This document shows positions 54,487 through 61,266 of a stretch of 64,000 bases of DNA, in pieces; within the stretch, counting starts at the first letter, position 1; each line of letters begins with the position of its first letter. The notes under the pieces were generated by a model. The model saw only the letters and a list, made by a program, of their open reading frames with translations, was not told the origin of the DNA and did not search any database. This DNA is from Rathayibacter sp. VKM Ac-2879. Its GTDB lineage: Bacteria > Actinomycetota > Actinomycetes > Actinomycetales > Microbacteriaceae. Both the position numbers and the translations under genes were made by a program. The stretch spans positions 62,001 through 126,000 of the forward strand of contig NZ_JADKSO010000004.1 in the NCBI RefSeq assembly GCF_015351245.1, given 5' to 3'.

Positions 54487-54846
54487 CTAGTCGCTGGCCC
54501 CGCCCGGCTCCTCCATGAACCACTCCGTGAAGGAGCGTGCCCGCCCGTCCGGAGCGAAGCGGATGACCCACAGGTTCAGGTAGGTGCGGTCGCCGGGGTA
54601 GACGGTGCGCGCCTCGACCACGGCGGTCTCACCGCTGAGCGCGACGAGGCCCCAGGCGAAGGTGGGCTCGCCGGGCTCCTCCTCGGCGAGCCACCAGGCG
54701 ACGATCGCGTCGCGCGGAGTGATCGCGTCGCGGTAGGGCGCGGTGAAGTACTCGGCGTCTTCGGTGAACAGGGCGGCCACGTCGGCGGCGTCGTCGGTCG
54801 CCCAGGCCTTCTCGTAGCCGGCGATCCAGCTCTCGATGTCGATCAT
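54487..54846 (-). CDS. SnoaL/NTF2-like small protein
   Basis: 119 residues. Cone-shaped NTF2-like fold suggested by IESWIAGYEKAWATDDAADV, ALFTEDAEYFTAPYRD and YLNLWVIRFAPDGRARSFTEWF. ATG at 54846 with GAGGATGG upstream. Members range from polyketide cyclases to steroid isomerases, and many are of unknown function. It sits between the zinc peptidase gene and an LLM monooxygenase with no clear functional link. Confidence 0.82.
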   Translation of the reverse strand: MIDIESWIAGYEKAWATDDAADVAALFTEDAEYFTAPYRDAITPRDAIVAWWLAEEEPGEPTFAWGLVALSGETAVVEARTVYPGDRTYLNLWVIRFAPDGRARSFTEWFMEEPGGASD

Positions 54847-54938
54847 GCGCCCATCCTCGTCCTGCCCGGCGCGCGCGAGGGCGACGTTCGGCAACGACGG
54901 AGCGACCGCAAAGGTTCGTCGCTGCGGCCCGTCGCCAG

Positions 54939-56303
54939 TCAGAACGCCCCGCGGTACGCCCGCCCGGGATGTGTCGGAGGCAGTTCGTCGCTCCCGAACA
55001 GCTTGCGCCGCAGCGTGCCCTCCGTGTACTCGCTCTGCGCGAGGCCGCGCTCCCGCAGCACCGGCATCACCCGGTCGACGAACTCCTCGTAGCTGCCGGG
55101 GAGGATCCAGTTGACGACGTTGATCCCCTCGATCCCCGCGTCGCGCCAGTCGGCGAGGTGGTCGGCGATCTGCTCGGGAGTGCCGACCACCCGCCCGCGC
55201 AGCTTCGCCGAGAGTCGGGCCAGGTCGCGCACGGTCGGCTCGCGGTCGGGGGAGGCGTCGCGGATCCACTGCAGATGGCTCTGGCCGGCGGACGTCTCGA
55301 GCATCGACAGCGGCAGGTCGGGGTCGAGCTTCTCGCCGGTCGTCGGGTCGAAGCCGAGGTTGGAGTGCACGAGGAACGCGTCGGAGGAGAGGTATTCGTC
55401 GATCTCGCGCTCGGCTCGGCGCGCCTCCTCCTCGGTGTCGCCCGTGATGAACGAGAGCCCGAGGAAGAACGCGGGCGCCCCCTCCTCCCGCCCGGCCGCG
55501 GAGGCGAGGAGCCGCGTGTCGTCGATGAGCGCCCGCGTCGACGCGGGCGAGCCCGAGAACACGAACTGTGCCTCTGCATTGCGCGCCGCGAAGCGTCGGC
55601 CCGCGGGCGAGGAGCCGGCCTGGAACAGCACCGGCGTGCGCTGCGGCGACGGAGCGGACAGGTGCGGTCCCTGCACGCGGTAGCGGGTGCCGACGTGATC
55701 GATGCGGTGGATGCGTGCGGGGTCGGCGAACCCGCCGTCCTTGTCGCGCAGCAGCGCTCCGTCGTCCCACGATCCCTCCCACAGCTTGTAGACGACGTCG
55801 AGGTACTCCTGCGCCCAGGCGTAGCGCTCGTCGTGCTCCTCGAGGCGGTCGTAGCCGAAGTTGCGGGCGGCGCCGTCGAGCGCACTCGTGACGATGTTCC
55901 AGCCGATCCGACCCTTCGAGAGGTGGTCGAGGGTCGAGACCTTGCGCGCGAAGTCGAAGGGGTGCGCCTGGAGCACCGAGCTCGTGAAGGCAAAGCCGAG
56001 GTGCTCGGTGCTGACCGCGAGTGCCGAGAGCAGCACCATCGGGTCGTTGCTGGGCAGCTGTAGGCCCTCGCGCGCGTTCACCTCCCAGTCGCCGTCCGCG
56101 GGACCGTAGAGTCCTGCGACGTCGGCGAAGAACATGGCGTCGAACCGTCCGCGCTCGAGCGTGCGGGCCAGGTCGATCCACAGCTGCACCTCGTCGAACT
56201 CGTGCTGGCGCGCCGCGGGGTGCCGCCACAGTCCGTGCTGGATGTGCGAGGCGGTGTTCATCACGAAGGCGCAGTAGCGCAGCGGGCGTGCGTCGGTGCT
56301 CAT
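54939..56303 (-). CDS. LLM-class flavin monooxygenase (NtaA/SnaA/DszA type)
   Basis: 454 residues, the longer NtaA/SnaA/DszA branch of luciferase-like monooxygenases. Motifs FDAMFFADVAGLYGPAD, HPFDFARKVSTLDHLSKGR, IGWNIVTSALDGAARNFG and PVLFQAGSSPAGRRFAARNA are characteristic. Uses FMNH2 supplied by a separate reductase; typical substrates are chelators, sulfur heterocycles or alkyl ethers. No reductase or transporter is adjacent. ATG at 56303 with TAGCCT six bases upstream (leaderless). Confidence 0.9.
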   Translation of the reverse strand: MSTDARPLRYCAFVMNTASHIQHGLWRHPAARQHEFDEVQLWIDLARTLERGRFDAMFFADVAGLYGPADGDWEVNAREGLQLPSNDPMVLLSALAVSTEHLGFAFTSSVLQAHPFDFARKVSTLDHLSKGRIGWNIVTSALDGAARNFGYDRLEEHDERYAWAQEYLDVVYKLWEGSWDDGALLRDKDGGFADPARIHRIDHVGTRYRVQGPHLSAPSPQRTPVLFQAGSSPAGRRFAARNAEAQFVFSGSPASTRALIDDTRLLASAAGREEGAPAFFLGLSFITGDTEEEARRAEREIDEYLSSDAFLVHSNLGFDPTTGEKLDPDLPLSMLETSAGQSHLQWIRDASPDREPTVRDLARLSAKLRGRVVGTPEQIADHLADWRDAGIEGINVVNWILPGSYEEFVDRVMPVLRERGLAQSEYTEGTLRRKLFGSDELPPTHPGRAYRGAF

Positions 56304-56309
56304 CCGTCC

Positions 56310-56315
56310 AGGCTA
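56310..56315 (-). promoter_or_regulatory. -10 box TAGCCT for the LLM monooxygenase gene
   Basis: Minus-strand TAGCCT ends six bases before the ATG at 56303. Confidence 0.45.
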
Positions 56316-56424
56316 GAAGGTGCCGCTCGCGTGCCGTCTCGCGTGACCGGAGGTGTCGCCCGCCTCCTAGGCTGAGCACCACGGCGCCCACCACCCGCGT
56401 CGAGCGCGAGTGTCCGGGGGTCAG

Positions 56425-57525
56425 GTGCAGATCGAGAGAGTGACTTCGCGCGCCCAGTTCGACGATTTCGCGCTGCTGCCCGGTCGCCTGCATCCGCGGT
56501 CGCTGGCCGTGCCGACGCCCGAGCGGGTTCTGCACTCGTGGTGGCGGGGGACGCGCTCGCGCCAGGCGCCGATCGAGCTGCTGTTGGCGCGCGACCGCAA
56601 CGGTCGCGTGGTCGGTCGCACCACGGTGCACACGGATGTGCGGCTCGATGCGCGTCTCGGTGCGCGCAGCCTCCTCTTCGGCGCGACCGAGTTCGCCGAC
56701 GACGCTGTGGCGGAAGCGCTGTTCGAGGCGATCGTGGAGCGGTCTCGGGGTCATGAGCAGCTCGTCGGACCCGTCTCGCTGCTGCCGAGCGAGGGCGGCG
56801 GAGTCGTCACCAGCGGCTTCGGGCAGCGCGGCTTCCTCGGCTCGGCCTGGAACCCGGCGAGCTACCCGGGGATCTACGAGGCGGCGGGGTTCGAGCGCCT
56901 CTGGGAGGGCGATACCTGGAGCGTCGAGACGCTACCCCGGGAGGCGGGAGATCCGCTCGGGCCGGTCGCCGCCTCCGAATGGGCTGCGGCGGGCCTGCGA
57001 CCTTCGCGGCTCTCACCGGCACGCATCGAGGCGACGCGGGCGGCGATGCTCGACGTGCTGAACCGAGCGGGGGCCTCCTCGCCCTACGCCGTGGAGGTCA
57101 CCGCGGGCGAGCTCGGGCCGATCGGAGCATCGGCGTTCCTCGACGCCGAGCTGCTGCGCCTGGCGCACGACACCGCGACCGGTCGCGTCGTCGGCTTCGC
57201 CCTCGCGCTGCCCGACTGGACCCGGTTCCTCCAGCGCACACGAGGTCGGGTGGGCCTGTTCGATCAGGCGCGCGCGGTGGTGACGCGTGAGCGGTTCCGT
57301 CAGGAGGCGGTCCTCGCGGTGCAGTGCACCGACCCGGCCGAGCAGGGTCGCGGAGTCGGCGGGCTGCTGGGCCGTCAACTCCAGGCGCGGTTGGTGCAGC
57401 GGGGATATCGCCGCCTCCGGGTGCCGTCGGTACGGCGCGGCGACACGGCCGCCCGGGCGCAGCTCGAGCACTTCGGCGGTGTGCCGCTGCACGGGATCAC
57501 CTTCTATCGGCGCGCGCTGGGCTGA
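56425..57525 (+). CDS. GNAT-like acyltransferase family protein
   Basis: 366 residues from the GTG at 56425, which has GGGGG at good spacing; a GTG five codons earlier is possible. The C-terminal part carries the GNAT acetyl-CoA motif A, VQCTDPAEQGRGVGGLLG, followed by RRLRVPSVRRGDTAARAQLEHFG, the usual end of a GNAT domain. The N-terminal half (LLFGATEFADDAVAEALF, VGPVSLLPSEGGGV) may be a second, degenerate GNAT lobe. Acceptor substrate unknown. Confidence 0.72.
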   Translation: MQIERVTSRAQFDDFALLPGRLHPRSLAVPTPERVLHSWWRGTRSRQAPIELLLARDRNGRVVGRTTVHTDVRLDARLGARSLLFGATEFADDAVAEALFEAIVERSRGHEQLVGPVSLLPSEGGGVVTSGFGQRGFLGSAWNPASYPGIYEAAGFERLWEGDTWSVETLPREAGDPLGPVAASEWAAAGLRPSRLSPARIEATRAAMLDVLNRAGASSPYAVEVTAGELGPIGASAFLDAELLRLAHDTATGRVVGFALALPDWTRFLQRTRGRVGLFDQARAVVTRERFRQEAVLAVQCTDPAEQGRGVGGLLGRQLQARLVQRGYRRLRVPSVRRGDTAARAQLEHFGGVPLHGITFYRRALG

Positions 57526-57574
57526 CCGGGGCACTGTCCGGCGGACTCCCATCGAGCCTCGTGGTGCTCGCGCG

Positions 57575-57580
57575 TAGGGT
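57575..57580 (+). promoter_or_regulatory. -10 box TAGGGT for the alarmone synthetase gene
   Basis: TAGGGT ends eight bases before the GTG at 57589; near-leaderless. Confidence 0.4.
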
Positions 57581-57588
57581 GTGCGACT

Positions 57589-58314
57589 GTGAATGCCCGC
57601 CCCTCCGACCCCGAAACCCCCGTCGCGCCCGTGCTCACGGAGGCTGTCGCCGAGGCGCTCGACGCCACGACGGTCGCCGAGATCCGTGCGCTGCGCGACG
57701 ACTTCGCGCGGTTCATGCTCCAGTACAAGTTCGGCATGGACGAGATCGTCACGAAGGTGTCGATCCTGCAGGAGGAGTTCCGCGAGCTCCAGGAGTACAA
57801 CCCGATCGAGCACGTGACGAGCCGGCTCAAGTCGGCCGACAGCCTGATCGCGAAGATCGAGCGCAAGGGCTGCGACACCAGCTTCGAGGGCATCGCCGAG
57901 GCGATCACCGACATCGCGGGCGTGCGCATCACGTGCAGTTTCGTCTCGGACGTCTACCGGGTGTTCGAGCTGCTGACCTCGCAGTCCGACGTGACGGTGA
58001 TCGAGGTGAAGGACTACATCGCCGAGCCGAAGGAGAACGGCTACAAGAGCCTGCACGCGATCGTCGAGATTCCGGTGTTCCTCTCGGGAGGCTCGGTCGA
58101 CGTGCGCGTCGAGGTGCAGTTCCGCACCATCGCGATGGACTTCTGGGCGAGTCTGGAGCACAAGATCTACTACAAGTACGACCGGCAGGTGCCGCAGGAG
58201 CTGCTCGACGGGCTCGCCGACGCCGCCCGCACCGCCGCCGCGCTCGACTCCGACATGGAACGGCTGCACCGCCAGGTGCGCGGGCAGGACACTGCCCGCA
58301 CCGCCGAGGCCTGA
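57589..58314 (+). CDS. Small alarmone (p)ppGpp synthetase, RelQ/YjbM-like
   Basis: 241 residues: a RelA/SpoT synthetase domain without hydrolase or regulatory regions. Key segments: EYNPIEHVTSRLKSADSL, ITDIAGVRITCSFVSDVYRV, EPKENGYKSLHAIVEIP (Tyr and His of the G-loop/substrate site), and VEVQFRTIAMDFWASLEHK, where Glu and Gln of the E-x-Q motif are kept. Makes (p)ppGpp or pGpp from GTP/GDP and ATP. GTG at 57589. Confidence 0.9.
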   Translation: MNARPSDPETPVAPVLTEAVAEALDATTVAEIRALRDDFARFMLQYKFGMDEIVTKVSILQEEFRELQEYNPIEHVTSRLKSADSLIAKIERKGCDTSFEGIAEAITDIAGVRITCSFVSDVYRVFELLTSQSDVTVIEVKDYIAEPKENGYKSLHAIVEIPVFLSGGSVDVRVEVQFRTIAMDFWASLEHKIYYKYDRQVPQELLDGLADAARTAAALDSDMERLHRQVRGQDTARTAEA

Positions 58315-58322
58315 GCGCTCGG

Positions 58323-59198
58323 TCAGCCCGCCAGCGCCACCAGGCCCAGGAGCAGCACCGCGGAGGCGTTGATCGTCGCGTGGGAGACGATCGCCGCCCC
58401 GAGGCGCCCGGTCGCGGTCGCGATCCAGCCGTGCGCGAGTCCGGCGACGACCGTGGTCACGCCGAGAGTGATGACCGTGGCCGGGTTCACCATCTGGTGT
58501 CCGTGCAGCAGGGCGAACACCGCGGTCGACGCGAGGATGCTGACGACGACCGCCGCCACGCGACGGGCGTGGCTCGGCGGTGTCGCGTCGCGCAGCATCC
58601 GGTTGCGGACCGCGCGCATGACGACGCCGCGGCAGAGGATCTCCTCGACCACCGGTGCGACCAGCACCGGGATCGCGACCGAGCTGAGCACGAACCACAG
58701 CGGATCGGGGTCGAGCGTGAGATTGCCCTGTGCGCCTCCGAGGAAGGGCGAGAAGGCGGTGAGGACGGCGAAGATCACCACGCGGACTCCGAGGCCGAGG
58801 GCCAGCCCGAGGGGGAGGTCGATCCAGCGGAACCGAAGGCCGAAGTCGGCGGCCAGGGATCTGAGGCCGCGCAGTCGCGACGCGGCGACGGGCGCCACGA
58901 GCGCGACGAGGTAGCTCGCGAGCGCCCCGGCGAACACGATCGGCGGCGAGAAGGGGAGGAGTCCCGTGCTCAGAAGCAGGATCAGCATCGCGAGCGGCAG
59001 CACGATCCCCAGGAGTGCCAGCGCGGCGGTCGGCAGGCCCCACCTGATGCGCGGGTCGGGCCGGTAGAGGAGGGAGGAGTAGGGCGCGGGCTGCCCCTCG
59101 ACGGGCGAGCCTGTCGGTGGCGGCCAGGCGGCGGGGTCGTGCGCCGCGGAGTCGGGCGCGATCGACGCGGGATCGGGCGGCGGGAAGGCGGCATGCAT
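58323..59198 (-). CDS. CPBP-family intramembrane glutamic protease
   Basis: 291 residues. About 50 N-terminal Pro/Ala-rich residues, then roughly eight membrane helices. CPBP/Abi motifs: PVVEEILCRGVVMRAV (EExxxR), FALLHGH (FxxxH) and ATINASAVLLLG. ATG at 59198; TAGGCT (59208-59213, minus) lies nine bases upstream. Family members include CAAX-processing proteases and bacteriocin self-immunity proteins. It is the last gene with typical core composition before the tRNA remnant. Confidence 0.9.
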   Translation of the reverse strand: MHAAFPPPDPASIAPDSAAHDPAAWPPPTGSPVEGQPAPYSSLLYRPDPRIRWGLPTAALALLGIVLPLAMLILLLSTGLLPFSPPIVFAGALASYLVALVAPVAASRLRGLRSLAADFGLRFRWIDLPLGLALGLGVRVVIFAVLTAFSPFLGGAQGNLTLDPDPLWFVLSSVAIPVLVAPVVEEILCRGVVMRAVRNRMLRDATPPSHARRVAAVVVSILASTAVFALLHGHQMVNPATVITLGVTTVVAGLAHGWIATATGRLGAAIVSHATINASAVLLLGLVALAG

Positions 59199-59294
59199 GG
59201 CCGGCCCAGCCTACGCATCCGACCCGGGCGTGGTGGGGGAAGAGGCGGGGCACCCTCGGGTGTCGTGGACACGCCGGGCTCTGCCACGGCACAG

Positions 59295-59333
59295 AAAAGG
59301 CCCCGATCCCAGTAGAAGCCTGAGAAAGGGGCC
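59295..59333 (-). terminator. Intrinsic terminator of the tRNA-Phe locus
   Basis: On the minus strand GGCCCC and GGGGCC pair across a 23-base loop and are followed by TTTT, directly behind the tRNA fragment. A true U-tailed terminator, kept although the tRNA itself is split. Confidence 0.8.
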
Positions 59334-59335
59334 AG

Positions 59336-59381
59336 TGGCTCCGACGGGCGTCGATCCCGTGACCTCACGATTTTCAGTCGT
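59336..59381 (-). tRNA. 3' fragment of tRNA-Phe (GAA), probable attachment-site remnant
   Basis: The minus strand reads the anticodon arm ACGA-CTGAAAA-TCGT (anticodon GAA), the variable loop GAGGTC, the T arm ACGGG-ATCGACG-CCCGT, the acceptor 3' strand CGGAGCC and discriminator A, then the terminator. The matching 5' acceptor GGCTCCG and a D arm are absent upstream, where the sequence becomes unrelated. This is the scar left when an element integrates into the 3' end of a tRNA gene. The intact tRNA should lie at the other end of the island, outside this window. Confidence 0.75.
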
Positions 59382-59720
59382 ATGCGCCGGGTCCGTGGGT
59401 GCTCACGAGTGTTCGTTTGCCGCGTGATTCTGGGGAAGTTGTGCTCGTTGGTCGTGGCTGGTTCTCGGTGGTTTCAGCCGGGTTCCCGGCCCGGGATCGG
59501 CCCGGAACCCTGTGCCGATGAGGTGCGATGCTGGACGGGTGAGTTGGGAGCACCTCCAGTCGACATCTCTGTACGACCTTCGGTGACGCAGCCGGCTGAG
59601 TTCCCGGCGCGCGTTACAGCGCTCGTGGGTTCTGGGTCTACGACTAGCTAGTCTCGTCCCAAGGGCACAGGGGCCCGGGCTGCTCAGGGGCGGCCGCAGA
59701 TTGCTTGATACGGGGGCATA

Positions 59721-60713
59721 TTGGACGAGTTGGCTGCGCCCGACGTGCTCTTTCAACGATTTCTTGATGACAGTAAGACCTTCGCTGGCGCCCGCGAGCG
59801 TTTTCAGATGCTGGTTACCGACCTCGTCGCGGTTCAGGTACCCGCGGCGTCTGAAGTCGCTGCGCCGTCCGGGAGCGACTGGGGGATCGACACCTATGTG
59901 GGCGCGCTCAACGGACAGATGGTCGTCTGGCAGTCGAAGTTCTTTCTCGGTTGGGGTGAAACGCAGCGAGGGCAAATTCGAGCTTCCTTCAACGAAGTAA
60001 TGAAGAAGGCGGCAGAAAACTCATTCACCGTCGCGGCATGGACCCTCTGCGTCCCCTCGGTGTTACCGCCCGACCAACAGAAGTGGTTCGACACGTGGGC
60101 GGCAGGAAAGCGCCGCAAACACGAGGGAATTGTCATCGAGCTCAAGAACGGTGGGCGCCTGCGGCGGGAACTTATGCGACCCGACGCGTCCTGGGTTCGC
60201 GAACAGTACTTCCCCAAGATCATCACGCCGGGGGATCCCATCGAGGTGAAGGTCGCGAGTGACCTGAGTGCACTGGAAGGAGCGCTGTTCGTCCGCCAGC
60301 TCAACCTCGCTGGCCATCTCGAAACCGACGCGGCGAAGGGGTATTTCTTCGCGGCGGAGGCGATGGTTAGAGACGTGGCTGCGCGCGCTGTTCCCGGTGA
60401 GGTGAGCGCGCTGAACGAGATCGAACTTGACATTCACGGTGAGTGGGAGTCAGCATTCAATCTCGCCAGCACATCAGCCAATGAAGGTGGGCAGATGGCT
60501 GGGTTGGTCGATGCAGTTGTAGGAGCTGCCGGTGCCCTGCCGCCAACAGGGAAACTCGCGCTTCGCCCGGCCCACAGGCGTGGCATAGCGCACCGATTGG
60601 TAGAGCATGTTCGCGCCGGCTGGGTGCTGCATTGGCGGCAAGTCGCGAAAGACCACGCTGGACCCTCTGGCCCCGAGATTGTCGCGGAGGTGATTCGGCG
60701 TGGAGAGTCTTGA
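59721..60713 (+). CDS. Putative nuclease effector of a three-component ABC/SMC defence system
   Basis: 330 residues. The N-terminal about 110 residues look like a restriction-endonuclease fold: Glu in AGARERFQMLVTDLV (about residue 26), Asp in GSDWGIDTYVG (about 57), then VVWQSKFF with the QxK form of the (D/E)xK half-motif (Gln 71, Lys 73). This resembles Mrr/Cap4-type nucleases. The rest is not recognised and may bind the ATPase complex. The TTG start at 59721 follows GGGGG at about five bases. Overlaps the next gene by 14 bases. By order and position it corresponds to LmuA/DdmA of Lamassu-type systems; that is inference from architecture. Confidence 0.72.
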   Translation: MDELAAPDVLFQRFLDDSKTFAGARERFQMLVTDLVAVQVPAASEVAAPSGSDWGIDTYVGALNGQMVVWQSKFFLGWGETQRGQIRASFNEVMKKAAENSFTVAAWTLCVPSVLPPDQQKWFDTWAAGKRRKHEGIVIELKNGGRLRRELMRPDASWVREQYFPKIITPGDPIEVKVASDLSALEGALFVRQLNLAGHLETDAAKGYFFAAEAMVRDVAARAVPGEVSALNEIELDIHGEWESAFNLASTSANEGGQMAGLVDAVVGAAGALPPTGKLALRPAHRRGIAHRLVEHVRAGWVLHWRQVAKDHAGPSGPEIVAEVIRRGES

Positions 60714-61266
60714 AGTTCCGCTGATACCTACTCATGATTTAGACGGTCAAGTGTCGTTCCGCGCCGCCCAGCTGCTCTTGGGCTTTTCGGTTGCCTCACA
60801 GCTGTCTGTTCAAATGCACACGACCGATCGGGTGGCTACCTACGACTTTTTCACCGCGAATCCGTTCGCAGTCCTATCCGGAGACGATGTCGGCGACCAG
60901 CGCGATGCTTTGAGGCTCGAGCTCGTTGGTTATACGCGTGGCCAACTCTCCTACGCATCGCTAGGGCATCGTTTTGTTAGCCGTCGCGAGCGAATCCGAG
61001 CAGATCTGGCCTTCTTGGTGGCCCGCAGACTCATTGCCATCGGCGAGGAAGCGTTCGTGATTACCGACGCTGGCGAAGGCGTCGCTCAGCAGCTTCAAAC
61101 GGCCTACGCGGATGCATATCGGTTGGCGGCGGAGATTGTCCTTGTCCGTCTAAACAAGCTGTCAGACCGAGCACTGCGTGAAGCCAGCGCACGTTGGGCG
61201 GGGACCCATTGGCTGATGCTCGATCTGTTCGAGGACGTTGTCCGTCCCGAAATTGGAGATTCATGA
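60700..61266 (+). CDS. Small middle component of the ABC/SMC defence system
   Basis: 188 residues, GTG start inside the nuclease gene. FRAAQLLLGFSVASQL, ATYDFFTANPFAVLSGD and RRERIRADLAFLVARRLIAI lead into a winged-helix-like segment (about 95-130, ending EEAFVITDAGEG). This is the size and layout of the middle component of ABC-three-component systems, or LmuC/DdmB in Lamassu terms. ATGA overlap with the ATPase gene. Probably a kleisin- or adaptor-like bridge between ATPase and effector. Family assignment is by context and pattern. Confidence 0.7.
   Translation: MESLEVPLIPTHDLDGQVSFRAAQLLLGFSVASQLSVQMHTTDRVATYDFFTANPFAVLSGDDVGDQRDALRLELVGYTRGQLSYASLGHRFVSRRERIRADLAFLVARRLIAIGEEAFVITDAGEGVAQQLQTAYADAYRLAAEIVLVRLNKLSDRALREASARWAGTHWLMLDLFEDVVRPEIGDS

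Larger units (their letters stand above)
59199..59720. other. 522-base junction between core genome and island
   Basis: Contains the tRNA terminator (59295-59333), the tRNA-Phe 3' fragment (59336-59381), and then about 340 bases without a convincing gene, including a GGGTTCC/GGAACCC hairpin (59480-59510). Base composition changes to the right of about 59700. Short frames in the last part resemble no protein I know. Confidence 0.6.

Noticed and set aside
59336-59420. A complete tRNA-Phe gene on the minus strand
   Set aside because: The anticodon arm, T arm and acceptor 3' strand are present, but no 5' GGCTCCG strand or D arm exists in the 40 bases upstream of the anticodon arm.
59382-59651. 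An 89-codon frame beside the tRNA fragment as an excisionase or integrase remnant
   Set aside because: No helix-turn-helix, no recombinase motifs, and no start signal.
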